Of a DNA stretch of 64,000 nucleotides, positions 45,854 through 55,562 are shown piece by piece. The stretch is from Vibrio sinus (lineage in GTDB: Bacteria > Pseudomonadota > Gammaproteobacteria > Enterobacterales > Vibrionaceae): assembly GCF_023634645.1 (NCBI RefSeq), contig NZ_JAMKMR010000016.1:26855-90854 (forward strand), read 5' to 3'. The notes under the pieces were generated by a model. The model worked only from the letters and a program-made list of their open reading frames with translations, made no database searches and was not told the origin of the DNA. A program made the translations under genes and the position numbers. How positions within the stretch are numbered: the first letter of the stretch is position 1; the number at the start of each line of letters is the position of its first letter.

Positions 45854-48028
45854 ATGATCGACCCTTCCTTACTCCTTGATGGCCTCAACGACAAACAGCG
45901 CGAAGCAGTGGCTGCGCCTTTAGAGAATTTACTGATTTTGGCAGGAGCCGGAAGTGGTAAAACGAGAGTGCTGGTGCATCGTATTGCTTGGCTATTGTCC
46001 GTGGAGCAGGCCTCGCCATTTTCGGTTATGTCCGTCACCTTTACCAATAAAGCGGCGGCCGAGATGAGAGGCAGAATCGAAGAGCTGATGATGGGTAATG
46101 CATCGGGCATGTGGAATGGTACTTTCCATGGCATATGCCATCGCATCTTGCGTGCCCACTACCTTGATGCCAACTTAAGTGAAGACTTCCAAATTCTTGA
46201 TTCTGACGATCAGTATCGTTTGCTCCGCCGCATTATTAAAGCGCAAAACCTGGATGAAAAACAATGGCCAGCCAAACAAGCGGCGTGGTGGATTAATGGC
46301 AAGAAAGATGAAGGGTTAAGGCCGCAACACATCGATTGTTACCACGATCCGGTTGCAAAAACCTATTTGCAAATTTATCGCGCCTATCAAGAAGCCTGTG
46401 ACCGCGCTGGCTTGGTTGATTTTGCAGAAATATTATTGCGTGCTTTAGAGCTATTACGTGAGAAAAAACCGATTCGAGAACACTACCAAGCCAGATTCAA
46501 GCACATTTTGGTGGATGAGTTTCAAGATACCAACAATATTCAATATGCTTGGCTTCGTATGATGGCCGGACCTGAGACCCATGTGATGATAGTCGGTGAT
46601 GACGACCAATCCATCTATGGCTGGCGCGGTGCTAAAGTTGAGAATATTGAAAAATTCACCTTGGAGTTTCCGAGTGTAAATACGGTACGTCTAGAGCAAA
46701 ACTACCGCTCGACGAAAACCATTTTGCAGGCGTCCAATGCGCTGATTGCCAACAATACCGAGCGTATGGGTAAAGAGCTGTGGACAGATGGCACTGCCGG
46801 AGAAGCCATCTCGGTTTACTCGGCATATAACGAGCTAGATGAAGCAAGGTTTACGGTTGGCAAAATAAAAGAGTGGCAGGACAAGGGCGGCGCGTTAAGC
46901 GATACGGCGCTTTTATATCGCAACAATGCTCAGTCGCGTGTGTTAGAAGAAGCGCTTATCCAGTCAGCATTGCCTTATCGCATTTATGGCGGCATGCGAT
47001 TTTTTGAACGGCAAGAGATCAAAGATGCACTAGGGTATCTAAGATTGATGGCCAATCGAAACGACGACGCGGCATTTGAACGCATCGTTAATACGCCAAC
47101 CCGAGGCCTGGGCGAGAAAACCCTAGAAACCATTCGCTTTGCAGCTCGAGAGAGGGGAGCGACCATGTGGCAATCCTGCGTATCACTACTGGAAGAGAAA
47201 GTCTTAGCGGGTCGTTCGGCAAGTGCGCTTAGCCGCTTTGTTGAACTGATTAATGCACTTGAAGATGATACGGCAGAAATGTCACTGCATAAGCAAACCG
47301 ACCATGTGATCCATCATTCTGGATTATTCACTATGTATGAGCAGGAGAAAGGCGAAAAGTCTAAAGCTCGCATTGAAAACTTGGCTGAGCTGGTCACCGC
47401 AACTCGTCAATTTGAAAAACCTGAAGAAGCAGAAGAGATGACGCTTTTGACCGCCTTTCTTACTCACGCTGCGCTTGAAGCGGGTGAAGGCCAAGCCGAC
47501 GAGTTTGACGATGCTGTTCAGTTGATGACGCTACACAGTGCTAAGGGGCTAGAGTTCCCTATGGTATTTATGGTTGGCGTAGAAGAGGGTATGTTCCCTA
47601 GCCAGATGTCGGCGGAAGAAGCAGGACGAATAGAAGAAGAGCGTCGTCTTTGCTATGTAGGAATGACTCGAGCGATGGAGAAGCTCTATATCACGTATGC
47701 AGAGATGCGCCGTCTATACGGACAAGATAAATATCATAAGCCATCACGCTTTATTCGTGAGCTACCAGAAGACTGCTTGGATGAAGTGCGGATGAAAGCT
47801 CAGGTGAGCCGACCTGCCAGCAGTGGACGATTTAGCCAGACGACAGTGAAAGAGAGTTTCAACGAAACAGGTTTTAGTCTGGGTACGCGGGTGAATCATC
47901 CCAAATTTGGTGAGGGCACCATTATCAACTTCGAAGGCAGTGGTCCACAAAGCCGAGTGCAAGTTGCCTTTAATGGTGAGGGCATTAAATGGCTGGTTAC
48001 GGCTTATGCTAGGTTAGAAAAGCTGTAA
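45854..48028 (+). CDS. uvrD: DNA helicase II UvrD
   Basis: 724 residues (E. coli 720). SF1A 3'-5' helicase for nucleotide-excision and mismatch repair. Walker [13 protein letters not shown] (near 29), motif [59 protein letters not shown]. The C-terminal Tudor-like tail (GTRVNHPKFGEGTIINFEGS near 676) is present, which distinguishes it from Rep. The start fits E. coli (MIDPSLLLDGLNDKQREAV). Divergent from the bufferin operon. Confidence 0.97.
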   Translation: MIDPSLLLDGLNDKQREAVAAPLENLLILAGAGSGKTRVLVHRIAWLLSVEQASPFSVMSVTFTNKAAAEMRGRIEELMMGNASGMWNGTFHGICHRILRAHYLDANLSEDFQILDSDDQYRLLRRIIKAQNLDEKQWPAKQAAWWINGKKDEGLRPQHIDCYHDPVAKTYLQIYRAYQEACDRAGLVDFAEILLRALELLREKKPIREHYQARFKHILVDEFQDTNNIQYAWLRMMAGPETHVMIVGDDDQSIYGWRGAKVENIEKFTLEFPSVNTVRLEQNYRSTKTILQASNALIANNTERMGKELWTDGTAGEAISVYSAYNELDEARFTVGKIKEWQDKGGALSDTALLYRNNAQSRVLEEALIQSALPYRIYGGMRFFERQEIKDALGYLRLMANRNDDAAFERIVNTPTRGLGEKTLETIRFAARERGATMWQSCVSLLEEKVLAGRSASALSRFVELINALEDDTAEMSLHKQTDHVIHHSGLFTMYEQEKGEKSKARIENLAELVTATRQFEKPEEAEEMTLLTAFLTHAALEAGEGQADEFDDAVQLMTLHSAKGLEFPMVFMVGVEEGMFPSQMSAEEAGRIEEERRLCYVGMTRAMEKLYITYAEMRRLYGQDKYHKPSRFIRELPEDCLDEVRMKAQVSRPASSGRFSQTTVKESFNETGFSLGTRVNHPKFGEGTIINFEGSGPQSRVQVAFNGEGIKWLVTAYARLEKL

Positions 48029-48082
48029 TGCACTTATCCGACTGCTCTGAATTTGTCTCTTGAAGCGATTTGGCATGGATAA

Positions 48083-48472
48083 AGAAAAACCCCGAGAGCT
48101 TTCGCTCATCGGGGTTACAAGTCTCAAAGTGCAGCATTCCGGCTACTTAAGTGCTCCATGCCTCTAATCCTTGATATTATGCTGATTTCCGTTCAGCTTA
48201 TTCCTTCTCGTCGCCTTCCTAGCGGTGTCCGTTTACCTACCTTGGCTCGCTAACTAATCCACGTTAGCTTATCGCTCATCCCCTAGCGATGTCCATTACA
48301 TCATCCTGATGTGTCATCCTTCCCCAATCCAGAGGTGTCCTGCTGTCCTTAATTAACAACCTTCCTAGTTGTTAAGCGATTCCTTTCTGATTACCTATCC
48401 TTAGTAATCAACACTTCTTCCTGAAGCGTTCCTAATCCTTAGAATCTTATCTTTGTCAGCATCCCTCCGACA
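48083..48472 (-). ncRNA. CsrB-family small RNA (CsrA-sequestering)
   Basis: On the minus strand about 390 nt between the start near 48472 and the terminator contain about 24 GGA motifs, many exactly in hairpin loops: AACAACTAGGAAGGTTGTT, GATTAC...GTAATC with AAGGAT, GCTAAC...GTTAGC with GGATT, ATCGCT...AGCGAT with AGGGGA, ACATCAGGATGATGT. The RNA ends at AACCCCGA/TCGGGGTT and a T-run (48085-48116). No reading frame or protein fits. This is the CsrB/CsrC pattern: the RNA binds many CsrA dimers and relieves translational repression. Vibrio has several such RNAs and I cannot say which this is. Confidence 0.9.
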
Positions 48473-48478
48473 CCATTC

Positions 48479-48506
48479 ATAATACTGAGATCTAATTTAT
48501 CATCAA
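48479..48506 (-). promoter_or_regulatory. Promoter of the CsrB-family RNA
   Basis: On the minus strand TTGATG (48506-48501), 16-bp spacer, TATTAT (48484-48479), placing +1 near 48472. Confidence 0.6.
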
Positions 48507-48630
48507 TGCAATATAGGTATTTGTAGCCGCTATGAATGTACTATGTCTTATTACCACTCATAAGAATCAACAACTTAAGGCTGTGCTTCTCTTTACTCCT
48601 TAACGCAGTGGTGCCATTTGCTCACTTGTT

Positions 48631-48648
48631 TGTAAGAGATTTCTCACA
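48631..48648. promoter_or_regulatory. GacA/UvrY/VarA binding box upstream of the Csr RNA
   Basis: TGTAAGAGATTTCTCACA fits TGTAAG-N6-CTTACA with one mismatch, the known upstream site for GacA-type response regulators. It lies about 167 bp before the predicted csr start, a spacing like that of UvrY sites at csrB. Confidence 0.75.
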
Positions 48649-48676
48649 TCATGTCGGGAGGATCGTTGATCTTTAT

Positions 48677-50428
48677 TCATTGGCCAACTGCGGTGCCTTC
48701 ACGTCTGGGGTCCGCCGCCCCTTCTAAGCGATGAGGTAAAATGCGGATTGCGTGTAAGCCGGAGTTAAGATCGGTCACTTTTGTTTGATAACCAAGCTTC
48801 TTCAACGGGGCTTGCATTGCTTGCGCTGAGGTGTTTTGCTCGATCTCCACATCGTTGAATCGACTCAGTATATGTGGCAGATCTATGGCTTGTTGGATAT
48901 CCATTCCCCATTGGATATGAGCAATGATGGCTTGGGCAACGTAGCCGATGATTCTGCTGCCGCCAGGTGAGCCTATCGCCATATACGGCTGACCATCTTT
49001 CATTATGATCGTAGGTGCCATAGATGAGCGCGGACGTTTGCCAGGCTCGATTCGATTGGCAATGGGTCTTTCTCCTTGGTGAGTGCGAAAAGAGAAATCG
49101 GTCATTTCATTGTTAAGTAGAAAGCCATCGACCATCAAGCGAGAGCCAAACGCGTTTTCAATCGTGGTTGTCATAGAAACGACGTTGCCTTGCTTATCAA
49201 CAATATTAAAGTGGCTGGTGGAAGGTAGCTCAATCGATTCATCGTTACTTTGCAATTGAGCATGATCCCAAGGTGGCGATCCAGCTGAGACAGAGCCTAG
49301 GGCTTTATTGAGCGTGATCAGTTTTGCCCGTTTTTGAAGATAACTTGGGTCCAACAAACCTTGGGTAGGCATAGGGACAAAATCTTGGTCTGCCATGTAC
49401 ATGGCCCTATCGGCAAAGGCTAATCTAGACGCTTCGGTAATCACTTGCCATGATCTTACATCTTTTGCTCCCCAATCTTTAAGATCAAAGTGCGCACTAA
49501 TAGACAATATCTGGCCAACCGTTAAGCCTCCAGAGCTTGGAGGGCCCATGCCACATATTTGATAGTTTTGGTAAGGCGAGCAAACCGGCTCTCTTTGCTT
49601 GATCTGATAATTCTGCATGTCAGTCAGTGATAGCACGCCAGGGTTACTAGGGGCTTTGTTGACCGCACTAACGATTTGTTTGGCGATATCGCCTTGGTAA
49701 AACGCCTTGGCACCGTGTTTGGCGATTTGCTCTAAGGTATCCGCGTAAGCTGGATTTTTAAGAAGTGTGCCAGCTTTTTTGGCTTGCCCGCTCTTATCAA
49801 AGAAGTATTCTCGGGCCTCTTTATAGCGTTTGAGACGTTCCCCATCATGAGCAATTGAGGAAGCTAATCTAGGGCTAATGGTAAACCCATGCCTTGCGGT
49901 ATTTATGATAGGTTGGATTATTTTCTGCCAGTCCAATTTGCCATAGCGTTTGTGAACCTGCCAAAGCAGCATCACAGTACCGGGTGTGGCAACGGAGCGG
50001 CCACCTACCACGGCATCATAAAAGGACATGGGTTGACCTGATTTATCCAGAAACAGCTCGGGTGTGGCGTGAACTGGCGCGGTTTCTCGTCCATCAAATG
50101 TGGTGAGCTTGTGTTTGTTGGCATCCCAATAAACTAAAAACGCACCGCCACCGATACCGGAAGACTGCGGTTCAACCAAGCCAAGCATGAGCTGCACTGC
50201 AACTAAAGCATCGGCGGCGTTGCCCCCTTGTGCTAATACTTGGGCTCCAGCTTCGCTAGCCAGTGGATTTGCCGCGGTGACCATCCAGTTTTTGGCTGTG
50301 ACTAACTGCTTTTGTTCTAGGCCAGAACTGTGTTCTGGCGCGATGGAATCGGTAACTTGTTGCGCCAGTAATGAAGTGGATGCCAATACTAGGCTTAACG
50401 TTAGGGTGGATTTAATCGACCGCAGCAT
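48677..50428 (-). CDS. ggt: Gamma-glutamyltransferase
   Basis: 583 residues. Periplasmic Ntn hydrolase that cleaves glutathione and other gamma-glutamyl compounds. Signal peptide (MLRSIKSTLTLSLVLASTSL, cut near LAQ), autoprocessing site LPSTSHFNIVD, where the Thr becomes the catalytic residue of the small subunit (near residue 397), and conserved GIGGGAFLVYW, DGRETAP, GMGPPSSGGLTVGQI and GSPGGSRI. The ATG fits the signal. Its neighbour gor acts on the same glutathione pool but is 9 kb away. Confidence 0.96.
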   Translation of the reverse strand: MLRSIKSTLTLSLVLASTSLLAQQVTDSIAPEHSSGLEQKQLVTAKNWMVTAANPLASEAGAQVLAQGGNAADALVAVQLMLGLVEPQSSGIGGGAFLVYWDANKHKLTTFDGRETAPVHATPELFLDKSGQPMSFYDAVVGGRSVATPGTVMLLWQVHKRYGKLDWQKIIQPIINTARHGFTISPRLASSIAHDGERLKRYKEAREYFFDKSGQAKKAGTLLKNPAYADTLEQIAKHGAKAFYQGDIAKQIVSAVNKAPSNPGVLSLTDMQNYQIKQREPVCSPYQNYQICGMGPPSSGGLTVGQILSISAHFDLKDWGAKDVRSWQVITEASRLAFADRAMYMADQDFVPMPTQGLLDPSYLQKRAKLITLNKALGSVSAGSPPWDHAQLQSNDESIELPSTSHFNIVDKQGNVVSMTTTIENAFGSRLMVDGFLLNNEMTDFSFRTHQGERPIANRIEPGKRPRSSMAPTIIMKDGQPYMAIGSPGGSRIIGYVAQAIIAHIQWGMDIQQAIDLPHILSRFNDVEIEQNTSAQAMQAPLKKLGYQTKVTDLNSGLHAIRILPHRLEGAADPRREGTAVGQ

Positions 50429-50531
50429 ACAACTCTCCTTGTTCGTTTCAAGCTAGAGCTTGTCAGGCTACGATCGATATATCTATATGTTAATTATCAG
50501 TCTGTTATCCTGATCCGATAAATACGATTAA

Positions 50532-51194
50532 TCAGTGAAAGAAGGAGAGTAATGAGGCGTGTAAAATATAGATGCCAATAACGGTGAAGATAAGACCACA
50601 TAAGCCATCAATATAAACTCCCATGGCACTTAAACTTTGTTGCAGCTTGTTGGTCGATAGTGTCCAGGCGAGCAGCGAAAACCAAAATAGTGATAGCCCC
50701 CAAAGAATAATAACGGCCAATGCTTTACCTGACGTGGGCATGCTTGCTGGAACTAACGTCGACATTAAGCTAACGAAAAACACTAAGGCTTTTGGATTGA
50801 GGATATTCGTCGCAAAACCACGTGAAAAAGCTTGGCGTCTGTTACTCAATTCAGCCGATGGCTTTGTGGCCAAGGGCTCAGCCTTATGTGGACGCATCAG
50901 GTTGCCGATGGTGGCTTTTAACGCGCCGTAACCTAAGTAAAGTAAATAACCGCCGCCAATGAATTGTAACACAGCAAACATGACCGGATGTTGGTGGACA
51001 AGGTAGCTTACTCCGGTAATGCTGAGCAAAGATTGGACAAAAATACCAAAGGATAAGCCCAGCGCAATATACAGTCCAGTTTGCCTCCCATGCCTAGTGG
51101 CGTTTTGCACCACAAGTGCGAAGTCCGGCCCTGGGCTCATCAACGCAACGAAATGGACCCCGGCAAGGGTGAGTAAAATAGCGGCTTCGTTCAT
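50532..51194 (-). CDS. LysE/RhtB-family amino-acid or small-molecule exporter
   Basis: 220 residues with about six membrane helices. Signature VHFVALMSPGPDFALVVQNA (near 14), GLSFGIFVQSLLSITGVSYL, and NILNPKALVFFVSL (near 128). LysE/RhtB members export lysine, homoserine, threonine and similar metabolites; the substrate is not readable. Stand-alone, next to ggt. Inner membrane. Confidence 0.9.
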   Translation of the reverse strand: MNEAAILLTLAGVHFVALMSPGPDFALVVQNATRHGRQTGLYIALGLSFGIFVQSLLSITGVSYLVHQHPVMFAVLQFIGGGYLLYLGYGALKATIGNLMRPHKAEPLATKPSAELSNRRQAFSRGFATNILNPKALVFFVSLMSTLVPASMPTSGKALAVIILWGLSLFWFSLLAWTLSTNKLQQSLSAMGVYIDGLCGLIFTVIGIYILHASLLSFFH

Positions 51195-51332
51195 GCAATA
51201 GTCTCTAATGATTCATTCTGAACTCACAATGCCACGACTTGAAATACAAAGATTGTAAATTATTAACAGGTTCGCTTTATCTATCTAACCAAAGCTTACG
51301 TTTCGAAGTAATTTGCTATACCTAAAGATATG

Positions 51333-52145
51333 TTAGGTATAGGGCTGGCATCGAACCTGAGATGGAGTGATGCCAAAGTTTGACTTAAAAGCTTTGCTAA
51401 AATGTGCTTGATCGTAGAAACCCACTTGTAACGCCACATCTGTCCCATTTATCCCAGACTTAAGCAGCTGCATGCTCTTTTCCAGTCGCAGTCGGCTTAA
51501 CCAAGCATAGGGTGTCAGACCCATTTGAGCTTTAAACCTACGCTGAAACTGACTCTCTGAAAGTTGGCAGAGATCGGATAAGTCCTGTAAGCGTATAGCT
51601 TGATCAAGGTTCTCCATCAGATAATCTTTAAGCTTACTGATGTGCTTTTGACCCAAACGCGCGTTTTTCGCTGTGACTACCGAGCCATATTGCTCAAAAA
51701 GCTGGCTAAACCCTTCATAGGGCGCGCAGTCTATGGCTAATTGACTGCTGTTGGTTTGTTTTAACGTGTGGAACAAGGTACTCAGTTGGTTAAATATGCT
51801 AGGATCTTCAACAATCAATTGTCGAAAAGTAATCAGTGTATCCGGTGTGTCTATGTCGGCTAAATGACTTAGCCAAGTTGGGCTGATCGTGATCACTTTG
51901 ACATCGTAGCCAGACTCTCGCCATGAACGACCGTCATGAATATCATCCGGCGGCATAATGACAAGTTGGCCAGCACCGACACAATGACTGTTGCCATTAT
52001 GTTTGAAAACTTGCCTGCCACCCGTGATTAGCCCGATATGAAAATCTAAATGATAGTGCCGCTGAAAAGAAAACTTCTGGTAGTGAGCATCGATTAGATT
52101 GATAGCATCGAAAGCGGTAGAGTGATATTGAATGTCCTCAGCCAT
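51333..52145 (-). CDS. AraC-family transcriptional regulator
   Basis: 270 residues. N-terminal cupin-like domain (FQRHYHLDFHIGLITGGRQV near 27; PPDDIHDGRSW near 69) and a C-terminal AraC DNA-binding domain with two HTH (DLSDLCQLSESQFQRRFKA near 197; VALQVGFYDQAHFSKAFKSN near 240). The cupin domain suggests sensing of a small molecule. Neighbours are LysE (187 bp downstream) and rarD, a common setting where AraC controls an exporter. Target inferred. Confidence 0.9.
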   Translation of the reverse strand: MAEDIQYHSTAFDAINLIDAHYQKFSFQRHYHLDFHIGLITGGRQVFKHNGNSHCVGAGQLVIMPPDDIHDGRSWRESGYDVKVITISPTWLSHLADIDTPDTLITFRQLIVEDPSIFNQLSTLFHTLKQTNSSQLAIDCAPYEGFSQLFEQYGSVVTAKNARLGQKHISKLKDYLMENLDQAIRLQDLSDLCQLSESQFQRRFKAQMGLTPYAWLSRLRLEKSMQLLKSGINGTDVALQVGFYDQAHFSKAFKSNFGITPSQVRCQPYT

Positions 52146-52211
52146 TAAAAAAGGTAAGTTGGTTAACTTATCACCAAGCTTACCTTTTGCGCCGTTCGAT
52201 GTCTTGTATAT

Positions 52212-53123
52212 TTACGACCTAACTAACGCCTTTTTCTTTTTGCTAAAACGAACCCCATCAAAGCTAAATATTACCAATGCGGCCCAAATAAAGACAAAGG
52301 TGACTGCCTTGGCAAGTGTGACCGTTTCGCCATAAAGCAATACCGCCAGCAAAAACATGAGACTTGGGCCTATGTATTGGAAGAACCCCAGTGTTGAGAG
52401 CTTTAATCGGGTCGCAGCGGCGTTAAAAGATAAGAAAGGGAGGGTAGTGACAATGCCCGCTGACACCAACAAAACGTTTAAGTGCGTGGTATTGTCCAGC
52501 ATGTCGGAGGTTGCGCTGTGGGCAAAACCAAACATATAAATCATGGCAAGGGGCAACAAGATGAGCATCTCAAGGAATAGACCCGTTTGCGCTTCTAAGC
52601 TGACCTTCTTTCTTAACAGTGCGTACAATCCGAAGGTGGCCGCTAACGAGATGGCGACAATAGGTACTCGGCCAAATGCGATGATTTGGATTAATACGCC
52701 AACGGTCGCTAATATCACGGCTAGCCATTGCAGTTTTCGTAATCGCTCGCCAAGAAATATCATGCCCAACAGAACGTTTAATAGTGGATTAATGTAATAG
52801 CCTAAACTGGCGTCGAGCATGTGGTCTGAATTGACGGCCCAGATGAAAATCAGCCAATTACAGCCAAGCAGAATGGAGGTGGCTACGATATAAACCAGCT
52901 TCTTTGACGTGAGAACATTTTTAACACTGTGCCATTTACGGCTAAAGTGGACCAGAAATACCAATATCAGAAATGACCAAATGACCCGATGGCAGAGGAT
53001 TTCAGGGGCGGAAACTTGTTGGATCGCTTTAAAGTAGATTGGCGCTATGCCCCACATGGTATAGCCAGCGATGGCGAACAATATACCTTGTCGAGCTGTT
53101 TGTTGTTCATCGTTGTTCATCAC
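52212..53123 (-). CDS. rarD: EamA/RarD-family transporter
   Basis: 303 residues, ten predicted membrane helices. The RarD start (ARQGILFAIAGYTMWGIAPI, near 10) and YINPLLNVLLGMIFLGERLR (near 110) identify the DMT-superfamily member RarD; the E. coli RarD is 296 residues. Linked in name to chloramphenicol sensitivity; substrate not established. Divergent from recQ as in V. cholerae. Confidence 0.9.
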   Translation of the reverse strand: MMNNDEQQTARQGILFAIAGYTMWGIAPIYFKAIQQVSAPEILCHRVIWSFLILVFLVHFSRKWHSVKNVLTSKKLVYIVATSILLGCNWLIFIWAVNSDHMLDASLGYYINPLLNVLLGMIFLGERLRKLQWLAVILATVGVLIQIIAFGRVPIVAISLAATFGLYALLRKKVSLEAQTGLFLEMLILLPLAMIYMFGFAHSATSDMLDNTTHLNVLLVSAGIVTTLPFLSFNAAATRLKLSTLGFFQYIGPSLMFLLAVLLYGETVTLAKAVTFVFIWAALVIFSFDGVRFSKKKKALVRS

Positions 53124-53269
53124 GTTTTCCTGTAGAGGATGAAATGGACAGGATGAGAAGTATACGAGTGCCTTCCTATTTCACCTAGCAATTTGCAGTT
53201 TTATTCATGGTAAATCCCGACTACAATGTGCTCGAAGCCTTCTTTATACCCTCCATTTTGAGAGAATTC

Positions 53270-55105
53270 ATGACCTCATTACCCATAGAGCAATCACAGG
53301 AACCCTTGTTGTCACCTCAATCCGTATTAGAAGAAGTATTTGGCTACCAAGCGTTTCGTCAAGGGCAAAACGATGTGATTGATGCGACTTTATTGGGCCA
53401 AGATAGTCTGGTTATTATGCCAACCGGTGGCGGCAAATCTCTGTGCTATCAGGTGCCAGCGTTGGTGTCGCAAGGGATGACTCTGGTGATTTCACCATTA
53501 ATTTCTTTAATGAAAGATCAGGTGGACCAGCTGAAAGCCAGTGGTGTCAGTGCAGAGTGCATCAATTCAACCTTGAGTCGTCAAGAGCTGGTCGATATTT
53601 ATGCGCGTATGCACGCCGGGGAAATTAAGCTTATCTATGTCTCTCCTGAGAGAGTGCTGATGGCCGACTTTATCGAGCGGCTGCATCATTTGGATTTGAG
53701 TTTGATTGCGGTGGATGAAGCGCATTGTATTTCTCAGTGGGGGCATGATTTTCGCCCGGAATATGCCTCGCTTGGTCAGTTAAAAAAAGCCTTTCCTTCT
53801 GCACCCGTAATGGCGTTGACCGCGACTGCGGATGAGGCCACACGGACCGACATCATACAACGATTGCAGTTATCGCAGCCTCTTACCTACTTAGGCAGCT
53901 TTGATAGAGCGAACATTCGCTATAATTTGGTCGAAAAACATAAGCCTGTCAGCCAAGTGGTTCGATACTTGGCGACGCAAAAAGGCCAGTGTGGAATCAT
54001 CTATTGTGGTAGCCGAAAAAAGGTTGAGATGCTCACCGAAAAGCTACAAAACAATCACCTTAGGGTGGCGGGCTATCACGCGGGTATGGAAGTGGATGAG
54101 CGCAAGCAAGTCCAGGAGGCTTTTCAAAAAGATGATATCCAAATCGTGGTGGCCACAGTAGCGTTTGGCATGGGGATCAATAAACCCAACGTGCGATTTG
54201 TTGTCCACTTTGATATTCCACGCAATATTGAGTCCTATTACCAAGAAACGGGCCGGGCTGGACGAGATGGCCTGCCTGCTGAGGCGCTCATGTTGTTTGA
54301 TCCTGCTGACATTAATTGGTTACGCAGAATGCTCGATGAGAAAGACGACAGCGAACAAAAGCGAGTTGAAGCGCATAAGCTCACCGCCATGGATGCGTTT
54401 GCGCAAGCTCAGACCTGTCGAAGGCAAGTATTGTTAAACTATTTTGGTGAGTACAGAGACAAGCCTTGCGGCAACTGCGATGTCTGTTTAGATCCTCCGA
54501 AACGATTTGATGCCACCGTCGAGGCGCAAAAAGCATTGTCTTGTGTCTATCGTGTCGGGCAAAGCTTTGGTATTGGCTATGTCGTGGAAGTCATGCGTGG
54601 GATGCAAAATATTCGTGTTCGAGAAAATCGCCATGACGAGCTTTCAACTTACGGCATCGGCAAGGAACACAGTCACGACTACTGGGTCAGTATTTTTCGC
54701 CAGCTGATCCACAAGGGCTTGCTTAGCCAAAATATTACCCGCAACTCCACTTTGCAGTTAACAGAAGAAGCGCGCCCATTATTGCGTGGAGAAATGAATC
54801 TCGAATTGGCTGTGCCGAGGCTGGATATGGCAACCAAGACATCCAAGCAAGACAAGCTTTCCAGCAAAAACTACGACAAAAAATTGTTTGCCATGCTGAG
54901 AAAGTTGCGTAAATCGATAGCCGATGAAGATGGATTGCCGCCCTATGTGGTGTTTAGTGATGCAACCTTGGTCGATATGGCGGAAATTCTGCCTACTTCA
55001 TATGGTGAGATGTTAGCAGTCAATGGCGTTGGGCAAGTGAAGCTAGAAAAATATGCCGACCCTTTTTTAGATGTTATTCAGGAGTATTTAACCCAGCATG
55101 GATAA
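53270..55105 (+). CDS. recQ: ATP-dependent DNA helicase RecQ
   Basis: 611 residues from ATG 53270, where GAGAG lies just before and the family start begins; a longer reading to 53207 adds 21 residues without support. RecF-pathway 3'-5' helicase for recombination and fork repair. Walker [13 protein letters not shown] (near 52), DEAH box [16 protein letters not shown] (near 147), motif [16 protein letters not shown], the zinc domain [10 protein letters not shown]...CGNCDVC (near 380-405), winged helix, and a C-terminal HRDC domain ([20 protein letters not shown]). The next gene overlaps its 3' end by 8 bp. Confidence 0.96.
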   Translation: MTSLPIEQSQEPLLSPQSVLEEVFGYQAFRQGQNDVIDATLLGQDSLVIMPTGGGKSLCYQVPALVSQGMTLVISPLISLMKDQVDQLKASGVSAECINSTLSRQELVDIYARMHAGEIKLIYVSPERVLMADFIERLHHLDLSLIAVDEAHCISQWGHDFRPEYASLGQLKKAFPSAPVMALTATADEATRTDIIQRLQLSQPLTYLGSFDRANIRYNLVEKHKPVSQVVRYLATQKGQCGIIYCGSRKKVEMLTEKLQNNHLRVAGYHAGMEVDERKQVQEAFQKDDIQIVVATVAFGMGINKPNVRFVVHFDIPRNIESYYQETGRAGRDGLPAEALMLFDPADINWLRRMLDEKDDSEQKRVEAHKLTAMDAFAQAQTCRRQVLLNYFGEYRDKPCGNCDVCLDPPKRFDATVEAQKALSCVYRVGQSFGIGYVVEVMRGMQNIRVRENRHDELSTYGIGKEHSHDYWVSIFRQLIHKGLLSQNITRNSTLQLTEEARPLLRGEMNLELAVPRLDMATKTSKQDKLSSKNYDKKLFAMLRKLRKSIADEDGLPPYVVFSDATLVDMAEILPTSYGEMLAVNGVGQVKLEKYADPFLDVIQEYLTQHG

Positions 55106-55412
55106 ACCCAAGTTTCAGTTTGGTTTACATGAGTTTGAACCTTCATCTGGCCGCATTATTTTGCAGGCACCCAGCTTTGATTACGACAGTTTCCCGCAGG
55201 TTGGCGTCTATTTTGTTGAACTGATCTCCGCCACCATTGTGGAGAGGCAAGCGGACGCCGATGTTCACTCTTGGCTGATTGACTTTGAAGGTTGTCAGTT
55301 ATTTTTGAAAGCGGAGCATTACAGTGAAGTCATGTGGCTCGAAGCGCTTTGCGTGAATGATAGCCAAGAAGAACTCGAGTTTTTGGCTCAGCTTTTAGGT
55401 AAAGGTATATAG
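55098..55412 (+). CDS. DUF3630 family protein
   Basis: 104 residues, no signal or membrane helix. The build [19 protein letters not shown], then [20 protein letters not shown] near 55, is my match for DUF3630, a family in Vibrio and relatives found behind recQ. Coupled to recQ by an 8-bp overlap. Function unknown, possibly linked to RecQ by position only. Confidence 0.78.
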   Translation: MDKPKFQFGLHEFEPSSGRIILQAPSFDYDSFPQVGVYFVELISATIVERQADADVHSWLIDFEGCQLFLKAEHYSEVMWLEALCVNDSQEELEFLAQLLGKGI

Positions 55413-55524
55413 CTAATCCAGATAGCTGGTATTGTGCGGATAAGATATTGCGGTCGTATAAGGCTAATGTATAATCTTCGGCCGATTTATTATTGAAGGC
55501 ACTGATTGTTGTCATTGTGCCTAA

Positions 55525-55556
55525 CTTGGGTTCCCTAACCCCAACAAGCAAAAAGG
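55525..55556 (+). promoter_or_regulatory. preQ1-I riboswitch (translational) of yhhQ
   Basis: TTGGG (55526-55530), TTCCC, TAACCCCAA and AGCAAAAAGG closely follow the Tte-type preQ1-I aptamer: P1 stem TTGGG/CCCAA, loop with TAACCCC, then an A-rich strand. The final GG (55555-55556) is the yhhQ ribosome binding site, 6 bases before the ATG at 55563, and can pair with two loop C's. PreQ1 would then hide the ribosome site. TATAAT is at about 55469. Confidence 0.82.
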
Positions 55557-55562
55557 TACAAT

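Noticed and set aside
48536..48727. Small plus-strand frame upstream of the Csr RNA
   Set aside because: Overlaps the csr promoter region, the VarA box and the 3' end of ggt; no ribosome site or homology.
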